Positions 41,351-50,658 of a stretch of 62,281 nucleotides of DNA are shown piece after piece. Under the pieces are notes generated by a model. It was given only the letters and a program-made list of their open reading frames with translations. It did no database searches and was not told where the DNA came from. The stretch lies in NCBI GenBank assembly GCA_016719105.1, contig JADKAQ010000044.1:1-62281 (forward strand), written 5' to 3'. The position numbers were made by a program, and so were the translations under genes. How positions within the stretch are numbered: the first letter of the stretch is position 1; each line of letters begins with the position of its first letter. Source of the stretch: Gemmatimonadota bacterium (GTDB lineage Bacteria > Gemmatimonadota > Gemmatimonadetes > Gemmatimonadales > Gemmatimonadaceae).

Positions 41351-42151
41351 ATGGCCATGACGTCCCCCCATCACGCCCCGCCGACGGTCGATCGGAATCC
41401 CGAGCCGTCGTGGAAGGTCGGCGAGCTCGCCCGCAGGACCGGTCTGACGGTGCGCGCCCTCCACCACTACGACGAGATCGGGCTCCTGACGCCGTCGGGA
41501 CGCACGCCCTCCGGACACCGGCTGTACACACGGCGCGACGTGGAGCGATTGCAGCAGGTGCAATCGCTTCGGCTGATGGGACTCTCGCTGGACGAGGTCA
41601 GGCGCATGCTCGACGGGGCATCGCTCTCGCCTCGGCGCGTGATCGACCTGCACCTCGCACGACTGCAGGAACAGATCGCCGCGCAGCATCGACTCGTCGA
41701 GCGCCTCACGGCGCTCGCCACACACCTGGACCAGGCGGAGGGCGTCTCGATGGACGACCTCTGCCGCATGATCGAGGCAATGACCACCATGGAGAAGTTC
41801 TTCACCCCCGAGCAGCTCGACACGCTGCGCCAGCGGCGCGAGGGGATCGGCGAGGATCGCATTCAGCAGGTGCAAGACGAATGGGCGGAGTTGATCCCCG
41901 CCGTGCGCGCCAAGATCGCCGCCGGCGTCCCCGCCGAGTCGCCGGAGGTCCTCGCGCTGGCCAAGCGCTGGATGGCGCTCGCGCACGAATTCACGGGGGG
42001 TGATCCGGCGATCGGAACGGCCGTCATGACGATGTACGCGCAGGAGGGCGACACGCTCCGGCAGCAGATGGGCGACCGTGTCCCGACGGCGGAGATGTTC
42101 GCCTACATCGGGAAGGCCAACCGCGCGATGAAGACGGTCGCTGGCGAATGA
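41351..42151 (+). CDS. MerR-family regulator with TipAS-like domain
   Basis: A 266-residue regulator. The N-terminal MerR HTH reads WKVGELARRTGLTVRALHHY, then DEIGLLTPSGRTPSGHRLY and RLQQVQSLRLMGLSLDEVRRML. A dimerisation helix (LARLQEQIAAQHRLVERLTAL) follows, then a TipAS-like antibiotic-binding domain (EKFFTPEQLDTLRQRR, WAELIPAVRAKIAAG, LAKRWMALAHEFTGGD). TipAL-type proteins trap drugs and activate their own gene from 19-base-spacer promoters, as seen here. No efflux pump lies beside it; the next gene is convergent. The frame is complete. Confidence 0.92.
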   Translation: MAMTSPHHAPPTVDRNPEPSWKVGELARRTGLTVRALHHYDEIGLLTPSGRTPSGHRLYTRRDVERLQQVQSLRLMGLSLDEVRRMLDGASLSPRRVIDLHLARLQEQIAAQHRLVERLTALATHLDQAEGVSMDDLCRMIEAMTTMEKFFTPEQLDTLRQRREGIGEDRIQQVQDEWAELIPAVRAKIAAGVPAESPEVLALAKRWMALAHEFTGGDPAIGTAVMTMYAQEGDTLRQQMGDRVPTAEMFAYIGKANRAMKTVAGE

Positions 42152-42280
42152 CACGCGGGGGGCCGGGGGGCGCATCACCGCCCCGCCGCCGCCCGTATCC
42201 GCCCGTGAAAACCGAGACGGAAAAATGAAACATGCGTTCCATGCCGCCCGGTATCGCTTTGTGCCGCAACACTATACCAC

Positions 42281-44614
42281 TTACATCTTCGGCGGCGCCT
42301 CGCGCCCGCCGGCCGGAAGGTTCTCCCGCAGGTAGCGCTGCAACAGGGTGTGGATGTGCACCGTCGTCCCATCCCCTTCGGAGATCGAGTGCGTCCGGTT
42401 GGGATAGACCATCACGTCGAAACGCTTGCCGAGCGTCACCATGCGATTGATGAGTCGCTCCGTCCCCTGGTAGTGGACGTTGTCGTCGCCGGTCCCGTGC
42501 ACCACCAGCAGGCGCCCCTTGAGCCCCTCCGCGTGGTTGATGGCGGAGCCGAGCTGGTAACCCGCGACGTTGTCCTGCGGGAGCCCCATGTAGCGCTCCT
42601 GGTAGATGGTGTCGTAGAGGCGCTGGTCGGGGACCGGGGCCACCGACATTCCGACCTTGAAGACGTCGGGCTCGCGGAACATCGCGTTGAGCGTGTTGGT
42701 CCCCCCGCCGCTCCACCCCCAGATCGCCACTCGGCTCGTGTCGACGAAGGCGTGCGTCGCCGCGTACGCGCGCAGCGCCGCCGCCTGCTCGGCCGCCGTC
42801 GTCGCCCCCACGGCGCCATAAATCCCCTTCCGCCAGGCGCGCCCCTTGGGGGCCGGCGTGCCACGCGTGTCGAATGACATGACCAGGTAGCCCTGGTCGG
42901 CGATCATCCGGTGAAAGAGCGCGGCGCTCCCTCCCCAACGATCGGCAGCGGTCATCCCGGCCGGCTCGCCGTAGATGTGCACCAGGACCGGGTACTGCTT
43001 GGTGGCGTCGAACTGGGAAGGGCGCATCACGTAGCCGTCGACCGGGAGCCCCTGCGCCGTCGTGACGGTGAAGAATTCGGTGGCCGGCGCGCCTAACGCT
43101 GCGAGCTTGGTGCGCAGCGCCGCATTGTCCTCCAGCACGCGCACCACTTCATGCCCCGGGAGGCGGATGATCTCGGTGCGTGGCGGCTGGTCGAAGCGCG
43201 ACACCGTGTGCAGCGCCCACCGTCCGTCCGGTGCAATATCGTAGCGATGCGTCCCCGGCTGGTCGGCGGGGGTCACGCGCGTCGCCGCCCCGCCCGTGAG
43301 CGGCACGCGATAGAGATAGAGCTGCGCTGCCGCCCCAGGCGACGCCATCACGTAGAGGATCCCGCCGCGCTCGTCGACCCCGGTGATCGTGGCGTCGTAG
43401 TCGCCCGGGGTCAGCAACGTCGTCGCCCCCGTCGCCCGGTGTACGGCGTACACGTGTCGCCAGCCGTCGCGCTCACTCTCCACCAGCGCCGCGCCTGCCG
43501 CGGTCGCCCCCGCGGCGCCTTTCGCCCCCTTCGCCCCCTTACCCCGCTTCACCCCGGGAGCGGTCGCGATCCAGCGCAGTTCCTGCACCTCCACCCACGC
43601 GCTGTCCGCATCGGTATAGAGCACCGTTCCACGCCCGGTCACCGCGTCTCCCACCCAGAAGTCGTTGCGGTTCTGCTTGCGGTTGAGGTGCTGCACCAGG
43701 ATCGACGTGGCGTCGAGCCACTCCACCTGCCCGATGTAGCTCGTCGCGGTGTCACCCACCACATCGAGCCACGTCACCGCCCCGCCCGTGGGCGCCACCA
43801 CGCCTAACGTCACCCGCGAGTTCGTCGTCCCCGCCTTGGGATAGGGGATGGGGGTCGTGGACGGATACAGCGAGTCGGTGTTGTTGATGAGCAGGAAGTC
43901 GCGCACCGCCGAGGCGTCGAAGTGCCAGAAGAGCAGGCGCTTGCTGTCCGGGCTCCACTGGAAGGCCTGGCGAATCCCGAGCTCCTCCTCGTAGACCCAG
44001 TCCGACGTCCCGTTGATGCTCGTGCGCGAGCCATCGTGCGTGAGCCGCGTGACCGCCCCCGTGGCCAGCTCCTCGGCGTACAGGTCGTGTTCGCGCACGT
44101 AGGCCACGCGTTGACCGTCGGGCGAGAAGGTCGCGAACATCAGCGTCGATGGCTTGGCATCGCCCCCGATCTGCTTGAGCGTGTTCGACGTGCGGTCGAG
44201 CACCCAGTAGTCGCCGCGCGTGTTGAGGCGCCAGACCTTGGTCGTGTTGGTGAAGAGGAGGAGCTTCGTATTGTCGTTGGACCAGGCGAAGCTCTGGAAG
44301 GCGAGCGGCGCGTTTGCGCCTGGCGGTGTGAGCTGCGCCGCGGTCACCAGGACCGTGCGTGCATCGGTCGCCGTCTCGTGGCGCACGATTTCACGCCCGC
44401 GCCCCCCCGGCGCCGGCTCCACCGTCAGGAAGGCCGTCCCCCCCTCGATCCAGCGCAGCTGCCCCACCCCGCGCGCGCTGAACTCGCTGGAGAAGATGCG
44501 TGGCACGGTGAGCGCAGCTGGCGACGCTGCGGGTGCCGCGGGTGTCTGGGCGAACAGCGCCGTGGCCAGCGTGAGCTGGAGCAGGGCGAGGGCGCGAAGT
44601 GTGGTGTGAGGCAT
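42281..44614 (-). CDS. Secreted dipeptidyl-peptidase IV-like S9 peptidase
   Basis: A 777-residue exported peptidase with a signal peptide (ALALLQLTLATALFAQ). The N-terminal beta-propeller has the DPP-IV substrate motif DWVYEEEL (the paired Glu that holds the peptide N terminus). The C-terminal alpha/beta-hydrolase domain has Ser635 in WGWSGGGTN, Asp in HGTGDDNVHYQ and His in NRTHSIS. It should remove X-Pro dipeptides in the periplasm or outside. The usual GWSYGG is GWSGGG here. A low-complexity insert (KRGKGAKGAKGAAGATAAG) lies in the propeller near residue 350. It is divergent from a second S9 peptidase. Confidence 0.93.
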   Translation of the reverse strand: MPHTTLRALALLQLTLATALFAQTPAAPAASPAALTVPRIFSSEFSARGVGQLRWIEGGTAFLTVEPAPGGRGREIVRHETATDARTVLVTAAQLTPPGANAPLAFQSFAWSNDNTKLLLFTNTTKVWRLNTRGDYWVLDRTSNTLKQIGGDAKPSTLMFATFSPDGQRVAYVREHDLYAEELATGAVTRLTHDGSRTSINGTSDWVYEEELGIRQAFQWSPDSKRLLFWHFDASAVRDFLLINNTDSLYPSTTPIPYPKAGTTNSRVTLGVVAPTGGAVTWLDVVGDTATSYIGQVEWLDATSILVQHLNRKQNRNDFWVGDAVTGRGTVLYTDADSAWVEVQELRWIATAPGVKRGKGAKGAKGAAGATAAGAALVESERDGWRHVYAVHRATGATTLLTPGDYDATITGVDERGGILYVMASPGAAAQLYLYRVPLTGGAATRVTPADQPGTHRYDIAPDGRWALHTVSRFDQPPRTEIIRLPGHEVVRVLEDNAALRTKLAALGAPATEFFTVTTAQGLPVDGYVMRPSQFDATKQYPVLVHIYGEPAGMTAADRWGGSAALFHRMIADQGYLVMSFDTRGTPAPKGRAWRKGIYGAVGATTAAEQAAALRAYAATHAFVDTSRVAIWGWSGGGTNTLNAMFREPDVFKVGMSVAPVPDQRLYDTIYQERYMGLPQDNVAGYQLGSAINHAEGLKGRLLVVHGTGDDNVHYQGTERLINRMVTLGKRFDVMVYPNRTHSISEGDGTTVHIHTLLQRYLRENLPAGGREAPPKM

Positions 44615-44778
44615 GGCGCGCGACGAAAGGGGAGCGAGCAGGTCTCACGCGAAGGCGCGAAGACGCGAAGGAAGGTGCCGGAACGTGGCGCAGCCACAAT
44701 CTGCGACGTGTTCGTGCGTTGACCACCCCACTCGCCAGATGCACTTTCTGCCACCCCACACTTCTCCCGAGCCATCCG

Positions 44779-47130
44779 ATGCGCTTCACTCTCCGGCACT
44801 CGCCGATACTCCTCGCCGTGCTCTCGCCCGCGGTGCTCCTCGCGCAGGGGTCCTCCGCGGCGTCGCCCACCGCCAGCGTGGATTACCGGCGCGCCGAGCA
44901 GATGCTCACCTGGAACGCACTCCGGCACATCACCGGTGACCAGGTGGCGCCGAGCTTCTACCGCGACAGCACGCGCTTCTGGTATCGCGTGATGACGCCG
45001 CGCGGCGCGGAGTTCGTGACCGTGAATCCCGCGACGGGGGGGCGCGCCACGCTCTTCGACAACGCCCGACTGGCCGCCGCCCTCTCGCGCGCCGCCGATT
45101 CCGCCGTCGCCGCGGGGACGCTCCCCCCGGGCTTCACCTTTGCCGACGACGGACGCGACGAGAAGCACATCCACCTACGCCTGGGCAAGCGCGCCTTTGC
45201 CTGCGAGCTCGCGACCTACAGCTGCGCGAAGACCGATACCCTTCCCGACCGCCGTCGCTACGTGCGCTCCCCCGATGAGCAGTGGGAAGCCTTCGCGTCT
45301 GGCGCCAACCTCTGGGCGCGGCGTACCGGCGCCAAGGATTCGATCCAGCTCACCACCGACGGCGCCCCCGGTCATGCGTATGGCGTCACCACGCGTTCGC
45401 CGTCGCAGATTCGCATGATGATGCCGGACGTGCCGGAGGTGACCTGGTCGCCCGACTCCAAGCGGCTCGTCGTGGCGCGCGTGGATGAGCGCGGGGTGCA
45501 GAAGTTCCACCTGTACTCCTCCACCACCGCCCGCCCGACGTACTACGAGTACCCGTACGCCCTTCCGGGCGACTCGGTGGTCCAGATGACGAGCCACTAC
45601 CTCATCGACGTCGCCGCCAAGTCGAGCCGGCGGCTGGAGGCGCCGCCGCAACCGATGATGTCGCTGTATTCGTTTGGCGGGAAGCAGGTGCAGTGGGGCC
45701 CGGGATCCGATCGCGTCTACTTCACGCACGTCACGCGCGGCCCCAAGAAGGTGGCGCTCATGGTGGCCGATGTCGCGGGCGGTACCCCGCGGACCGTCAC
45801 CACCGACAGCGCCGCGTCGTACGTGGTGGGGAGCATCGACATCACCAATGGCGCCGTGAACTGGAAGCCGCTGCGGAGCGGCGACGTCGTCTGGTTCTCC
45901 GAGCGCGACGGGTGGGCGCACCTGTACCATCTTGGGGCTGACGGGACGGTCAAGCACCAATTGACCTCGGGAGACTGGGTCGTCACCGCCCTCGTGGGCG
46001 TCGACGAAACGCTCGGCCGCGTCTACTTCACGGCGCGTGGTCGCGAGGCGGGGCGCCACCCGGAGTACGACCTGCTGTACTCCGTTGGACTCGACGGCAC
46101 TGGGCTCACCCTGCTCACGCCCGAGGACGCCGACCATGCCATCACCCCCGTCCCCTCGGGGAAGTACTTCCTCGACTCCTACTCGCGCGTCGACATGCCC
46201 GCCGTCTCCGTGCTGCGCGCCGCCGACGGGCGCGTGGTGAAGGAACTCGAGCGCGCCGACATCACGGCGCTTCGCGCCACCGGGTGGCGTTCGGGTGAGG
46301 TCTTCCGCGCCAAGGCACGCGACGGCGTCACCGAGGTCACGGGGGTCATCTGGAAGCCGTCGCACTTCGACTCCACGAAGACGTACCCCGTCATCGACCA
46401 CATCTACCCCGGGCCGCTCATCTCGCCGGCCCCCAAGGAGTTCTTCCCCAACCGCCTCCCCTTCTCCTACTCCTTCATGGGGCAGGTGCAAGCGCTCGCC
46501 GAGCTCGGCTTCATCGTCGTGGAAATCGACGCGTTAGGCAACACCGGGCGGGCCAAGGCGCTCTACACCCGGGCGTACGGCGACCTGGGCGACAACGGGA
46601 TCCCCGACCACGTGGCCGCCATCCAGCAGCTCGGCGCCCGCCATCGCTGGATGGATCTCTCGCGCGTGGGGATCTACGGGCATTCGGGGGGCGGCTTCTC
46701 GTCGACCGACGCCATGCTGCGCTACCCCGACTTCTACTCGGTGGCCGTCTCGACCGCCGGCAACCACGACAACCGCACGTACTATCACGGTTGGGGAGAG
46801 CGCTTCCAGGGGCTCCTGGTGAAGGACAGCGCACGCGCCACCGACAACTACGCCCCGGCGGCCAACAAGTCGCACGTGGCCAACCTCAAGGGGAAGCTCC
46901 TCCTCATCCATGGCGACATGGACGACAACGTGCACCCCGCGCACACCATCGCGCTCGTCGATGCGCTCGTGAAGGCCAACAAGCGCTTCGACATGTTCAT
47001 CCTCCCCGACGCCACGCACGACCTCACCAACCACCCGTACGTCATTCGGCGCACGTGGGACTACTTCGTCGAGCACCTGCTCAAGGGGAAGGCGCCGGCC
47101 GACTACACGATTGCACCGCCGCCGATGTAG
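44779..47130 (+). CDS. Secreted S9-family peptidase (second, divergent)
   Basis: A 783-residue exported S9 peptidase with a signal peptide (SPILLAVLSPAVLLAQG). The propeller contains EVTWSPDSKRLVVARVDERG and YYEYPYALPGD, close to DPP-IV-like propellers, but the DW-x-x-EEE motif is not obvious. The catalytic domain has Ser in YGHSGGGFSSTDAM, Asp in HGDMDDNVHPAH and His in DATHDLTNHP. It is only about 25-30 percent like the neighbour by eye, so it is an old paralogue with likely different specificity. The 164-base gap to the leftward S9 gene holds both promoters. Confidence 0.92.
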   Translation: MRFTLRHSPILLAVLSPAVLLAQGSSAASPTASVDYRRAEQMLTWNALRHITGDQVAPSFYRDSTRFWYRVMTPRGAEFVTVNPATGGRATLFDNARLAAALSRAADSAVAAGTLPPGFTFADDGRDEKHIHLRLGKRAFACELATYSCAKTDTLPDRRRYVRSPDEQWEAFASGANLWARRTGAKDSIQLTTDGAPGHAYGVTTRSPSQIRMMMPDVPEVTWSPDSKRLVVARVDERGVQKFHLYSSTTARPTYYEYPYALPGDSVVQMTSHYLIDVAAKSSRRLEAPPQPMMSLYSFGGKQVQWGPGSDRVYFTHVTRGPKKVALMVADVAGGTPRTVTTDSAASYVVGSIDITNGAVNWKPLRSGDVVWFSERDGWAHLYHLGADGTVKHQLTSGDWVVTALVGVDETLGRVYFTARGREAGRHPEYDLLYSVGLDGTGLTLLTPEDADHAITPVPSGKYFLDSYSRVDMPAVSVLRAADGRVVKELERADITALRATGWRSGEVFRAKARDGVTEVTGVIWKPSHFDSTKTYPVIDHIYPGPLISPAPKEFFPNRLPFSYSFMGQVQALAELGFIVVEIDALGNTGRAKALYTRAYGDLGDNGIPDHVAAIQQLGARHRWMDLSRVGIYGHSGGGFSSTDAMLRYPDFYSVAVSTAGNHDNRTYYHGWGERFQGLLVKDSARATDNYAPAANKSHVANLKGKLLLIHGDMDDNVHPAHTIALVDALVKANKRFDMFILPDATHDLTNHPYVIRRTWDYFVEHLLKGKAPADYTIAPPPM

Positions 47131-47134
47131 CGCC

Positions 47135-47973
47135 TCACCCGCACGTTCCGGCGCTCCCCTGGTGTGAGTTGGCAAGAAACCGCGAGACCTCGTCGAGCAC
47201 GCGCTGCGGCTGCTCGCGATGCGGCACGTGCCCGCACCCCTCGAGGATCACGGCGCGCGACGGGCCGCCGACCAGGCTGGCGATGCGCGCCGGGTGTTGG
47301 ACAGATCCGAACTCGTCGGCGTCGCCATGGAGCGCGAGCGTCGGGCAGCGCACGCGTCGCAGCTCCTCGTCGAGGACCCAATCCGCGTAGGCGGGATCGA
47401 GCCAGGTCTCGGTCCACGCGTCCAGCACCCACTGCGCCTTGTCGCCGTGATAGCGCGCCAGCCGCTCGAGCTGTCCCGCTTCGCGAAAGGCCGTACGTGC
47501 CGCGCGCACGCCATCGAGGGTACGCGCCTCGACGAAGCTCTGCGCCGATTCCGTGACGAGTGCCACGCTGGCGTCGTTGAACCGAGCCGCCGTTGCCACG
47601 GCCATTCCGCCACCCACGCTGTGACCGAAGAGGATCAGCGTGCGAAGCCCGAGTGCCGCGCGCAGCAGCGGCACCGCCCACGCCCCCTCGTCGTGAACGA
47701 ACGGTCAGGGAGCTCGCCCGACAACGCATCCGACCGCCCGAAACCCAAGCGGTCGTAGGCCACCACGCGCCGTCCCGTTGCGGCGGCGAGCTGCGCGGGG
47801 AAGTCACGCCACAGGTCCACGCACCCCAGCGAATCGTGGAAGAGCAGGATGGTCGCGTCCCCATCGTCGGTGGGGACCGACGTCCCCCACGCACGCGCAA
47901 AGAGCGTCCCCCGCTCCGTCGAGATCCAGTGATCACTAGGGCCGGCAGGGAATTCAGGTTGCAGCTGGGACAC
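47135..47973 (-). CDS. Alpha/beta hydrolase, one frameshift
   Basis: A roughly 279-residue hydrolase. Seen in order: the oxyanion strand region ILLFHDSLGCVDLW, VVAYDRLGFGRSDAL, the nucleophile elbow LFGHSVGGGMAVA, the acid in LHGDADEFGS and His in GCGHVPHREQP. The frame changes once near 47690, between DRSF and PLLRAALGLRTL. It fits esterases or haloperoxidase-like proteins; the substrate is unknown. The GTG start at 47973 is immediately next to the first unit of the 12-base tandem repeat (47974), with no ribosome site, so the start may lie elsewhere or the repeat may have replaced the original leader. Confidence 0.8.
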
Positions 47974-48021
47974 GAGCTGGGGTCAGAGCTGGGGTCAGAG
48001 CTGGGGTCAGAGCTGGGGTCA
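47974..48021. repeat. Four tandem 12-base repeats
   Basis: GAGCTGGGGTCA is repeated four times without a mismatch (47974-47985, 47986-47997, 47998-48009, 48010-48021) and then runs into GAGCC. The unit contains GGGGTCA, as in the REP-like hairpin arm at 10252. Confidence 0.9.
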
Positions 48022-48072
48022 GAGCCAAATCATCGGGGCCATCGAGAAGCTAGTGCGATGACGCACACCCCA
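48022..48072. repeat. Degenerate REP-like element
   Basis: Downstream of the tandem units, CATCGAG (48041-48047) and GCGATGACGCACACCCCA (48055-48072) resemble the inner and right arms of the hairpin at 10252-10296 (TCGATGACGCTGACCCCA). This is probably a decayed third copy whose left arm expanded into the 12-base tandem repeat. Confidence 0.55.
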
Positions 48073-48105
48073 TAGGTCCCGGCGACCGTGATGGCCCCGC
48101 GACTC

Positions 48106-48708
48106 CTAGCGCAGGTAGAACAGCCAGAACCCCAGCGGCAGCAGCGCCCCCGCGGCCGTGAGCCACCCCCCGCGCCCCGTGATGCCGTACTTCCCCTTGA
48201 GCACGAAGAGCCCGGTCACCGCCAGGAGGATGAGCGACAGCGCATAGAGATCCGCGACGTACGTCCAGACGCGCTTCGGCTCGTTCAGGTGCAACTGGTT
48301 GAGCTCGTGCAGCACGCGCCGCGGCACCGTCGACTCGACCATCACCTTCCCCGACGGGAGGTCGACGTGGTACACCTGCTCGCCGTAGAACAGCTGCAAC
48401 GTCTGCGGGTCGGGCTGGTAGCTCGACCGCGGCGGCTCGGTGAGCGCGAGTCGCGCCACCGCGAGGTCGACCATCGCCGGCGCCGAGTCGAGCGCGATCG
48501 GGGCGATGGTCGTGAAGCGCTTCGAGATCTTGTAGTTCGGGTTCCAGTCGGCAATGTGATTGACCGCGATCCCCGAGATCCCATACGCAATCGTCAGCGC
48601 GACGGCGAGGTACCCGATGTCGCGGTGCAGGACGATGCTCAGCCGACGCCACGACCAGCGCGGACCGCTCGCGCGGCGCGCGCGCTGGTCGTCCACGGGC
48701 TCCGGCAT
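48106..48708 (-). CDS. PepSY-associated membrane protein
   Basis: A 200-residue inner-membrane protein. It has an N-terminal helix (RDIGYLAVALTIAYGISGIAVNHIADWNPNY), a periplasmic region, and two C-terminal helices (VADLYALSLILLAVTGLFVL and WLTAAGALLPLGFWLFYL). The pattern matches the PepSY-TM/DUF3526-like proteins often tied to iron or haem reduction. Its ATG overlaps the stop of the DUF4920 gene (TAATG, 48706-48710), so the two are coupled. No metal-binding motif beyond a few His is evident. The role is inferred only from the family. Confidence 0.8.
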   Translation of the reverse strand: MPEPVDDQRARRASGPRWSWRRLSIVLHRDIGYLAVALTIAYGISGIAVNHIADWNPNYKISKRFTTIAPIALDSAPAMVDLAVARLALTEPPRSSYQPDPQTLQLFYGEQVYHVDLPSGKVMVESTVPRRVLHELNQLHLNEPKRVWTYVADLYALSLILLAVTGLFVLKGKYGITGRGGWLTAAGALLPLGFWLFYLR

Positions 48709-49184
48709 TACTTGACCCGCGCGCCCTCTCCCGAGAGCTGCACGTCGGTCACCGGCCCTTTCACCTTGGCCGGATCGAACGACGCGAGCGTCCCGCGTTC
48801 CTTGGCCACTTCGCGCGCCTGCGCGACCGCCTGTTCGCGCGTCAGCGACTTCACCTTCACGACCCCTTCGGCCAGGACCGTCTTCCCCTTCGCTTCCTGC
48901 GGGAAGGTCATCACCCCGTCGTCCACCTTGAAGCGCAGCGACTCGAAGGCCTTGTCGCTGGCGATGCGAATCCAGCAGCCGCGCTCCTCACAGACTTCGA
49001 TGATGAGCCCTTCGACCAGGACACGCTTGCCGTCCCAGGCCGCGGGGTCCTTGAGGATCGACGAGATGGGGGTGGCGTCCTTGAGCGTCAGCGCCTTGCC
49101 ATAGTCCTTCGACTGGGCGATCGCGGTGCTGGCAGTCAGCGCGACAAGGGCGAGCGTCAGGGCAGCGGTTCGGACGATGTTCAT
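48708..49184 (-). CDS. DUF4920 periplasmic protein
   Basis: A 158-residue exported protein with signal peptide MNIVRTAALTLALVALTAS. The OB-like core matches DUF4920: YGKALTLKDATPISSIL, DGKRVLVEGLIIEVCEERGC with the paired Cys, WIRIASD, and GKTVLAEGVVKVKSLTRE. Such proteins often accompany copper or haem-linked membrane proteins. It is cotranscribed with the PepSY protein, whose start overlaps its stop; together they may handle a periplasmic metal or redox cofactor (inference). Confidence 0.85.
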   Translation of the reverse strand: MNIVRTAALTLALVALTASTAIAQSKDYGKALTLKDATPISSILKDPAAWDGKRVLVEGLIIEVCEERGCWIRIASDKAFESLRFKVDDGVMTFPQEAKGKTVLAEGVVKVKSLTREQAVAQAREVAKERGTLASFDPAKVKGPVTDVQLSGEGARVK

Positions 49185-49348
49185 GGTGGTGGTGATGGAC
49201 GGGCACATCGAGCCGCGCGTGCGCGGCGACGGAGACGCAGCAACGGGGCGCAGCAGCGGCGGCCGCGCCCCCCGATGAGTATGCGCCGGAATCACGCCGA
49301 TGGCTGTCAGCTTTCGTCCGACGTTGCGCGCGCCTGCGGCGACCCGCC

Positions 49349-50584
49349 CTACACCCGCCGGAACGCCAGCACCCCGTTCTGCCCCCCGAAGCCGAACGAG
49401 TTCGACAGCGCCCCATCCACGCGCACGGCGCGCGCCACGTTGGGCACCACGTCGAGCGCAATCTCCTCGTCCGGCACTTCGTAGTTGATCGTGGGCGGGA
49501 TCACGCCGTGCTTGATGGTCAACACTGTCGCCGCCGCCTCAATCGCCCCCGCCGCGCCTAACGTGTGGCCGATCATCGACTTGATCGAACTCACCAGCGG
49601 CGGCGTCTCGCCAAACACCCGGCCGATCGCCTTGGCCTCACTCCGGTCGTTGGCCGGCGTCGACGTCCCGTGCGCGTTGATGTACTGCACGTCGCCCGTG
49701 CTCATCCCCGCGTCGCGCAGCGCCAGCTCCATCGCCCGCGTGGTCCACGTCGCCTCGGGATCGGGCTGCGCCAACCCGAACGCATCGGCCGTCATCCCGA
49801 ACCCCGCCACCTCGGCGATCGGTTCGGCGCCACGGGCGCGCGCGTGCGCCAGCGTCTCGAGGACGAGCACCCCTGCCCCCTCACCCATCACGAAGCCGTC
49901 GCGCGTCTTGTCGAACGGGCGGCTCGCCTTGGCCGGGACGTCGTTGCGCTTCGACAGCGCCCCCATGGCCGAGTAGCCGTTGAGGACGAAGGGGGTGATG
50001 GTGGACTCCACCCCGCCCGCCAGCATCACGTCGGCCTGGCCGGCGCGCAGGAGCAAGAGCGCCATCCCGATGGAGTGCGCCCCCGTGGCGCACGCCGAGA
50101 GCGCGGCGAAGTTGGGGCCATGGATCCCGAGCGCGATCGCCACGTTCCCCGCCGGCATGTTGGGGATGACTTTCGGCACGCAGAACGGGCTGATCGCCTT
50201 GGGCCCCCGCTGCAGGAAGCCGGCGTGGTTCTCTTCCAGCTCGTTGAAGTCCCCCGCCGCCGTCCCCACGCAGCAGCCCACGCGCGCGCTGTCCATGCTC
50301 GCGAGGTCGAGCCCCGCGTCCTTCACCGCCCCCATCGCCGCGGCGACCGCCATCTGCGAGTTGCGCCCCATGCGCCCCGCCAGCTTGCGCGTCATGTACG
50401 CCTGCGGGTCGAAGTCGCGGACCTCGGAGCCGATCTGCGTCTGGTACTGCGATGCGTCGAAGGCGGCGATTGGCGCCACCCCCGAAACGCCAGCGGTGAG
50501 CGCACGCCAGAACGATTCGCGCGTCGACCCGATGGAGGTCACCACGCCAATCCCCGTTACGACAATTCTCGATCCATCAGACAT
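49349..50584 (-). CDS. fabF: Beta-ketoacyl-ACP synthase II (FabF-like)
   Basis: A 411-residue condensing enzyme of fatty-acid synthesis, extending acyl-ACP with malonyl-ACP. All catalytic residues are visible: Cys165 in LSACATGAHS, His in NAHGTSTPANDRSE, Lys in SSIKSMIGHTLGAAGA and its His, and the C-terminal NSFGFGGQNG loop. The N terminus RIVVTGIGVVTSIG is standard. Start ATG 50584 (an in-frame ATG at 50590 also exists). No acyl-carrier protein or other fab gene is nearby, so this may be a second, stand-alone FabF-type gene rather than the housekeeping copy. Confidence 0.93.
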   Translation of the reverse strand: MSDGSRIVVTGIGVVTSIGSTRESFWRALTAGVSGVAPIAAFDASQYQTQIGSEVRDFDPQAYMTRKLAGRMGRNSQMAVAAAMGAVKDAGLDLASMDSARVGCCVGTAAGDFNELEENHAGFLQRGPKAISPFCVPKVIPNMPAGNVAIALGIHGPNFAALSACATGAHSIGMALLLLRAGQADVMLAGGVESTITPFVLNGYSAMGALSKRNDVPAKASRPFDKTRDGFVMGEGAGVLVLETLAHARARGAEPIAEVAGFGMTADAFGLAQPDPEATWTTRAMELALRDAGMSTGDVQYINAHGTSTPANDRSEAKAIGRVFGETPPLVSSIKSMIGHTLGAAGAIEAAATVLTIKHGVIPPTINYEVPDEEIALDVVPNVARAVRVDGALSNSFGFGGQNGVLAFRRV

Positions 50585-50658
50585 CCACAACCCTCATCCC
50601 GCAGCAGGTCCAGCGCGAAGTATCGCGAGGGTGATGCAGTTTTTCCATCGCACGGGCA

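Noticed and set aside
43500..43560. Short GGCGGGG/GCCCCC-type tandem in the S9 peptidase gene
   Set aside because: It encodes the low-complexity KGAKGAKGAAG insert in frame and is not a separate element.
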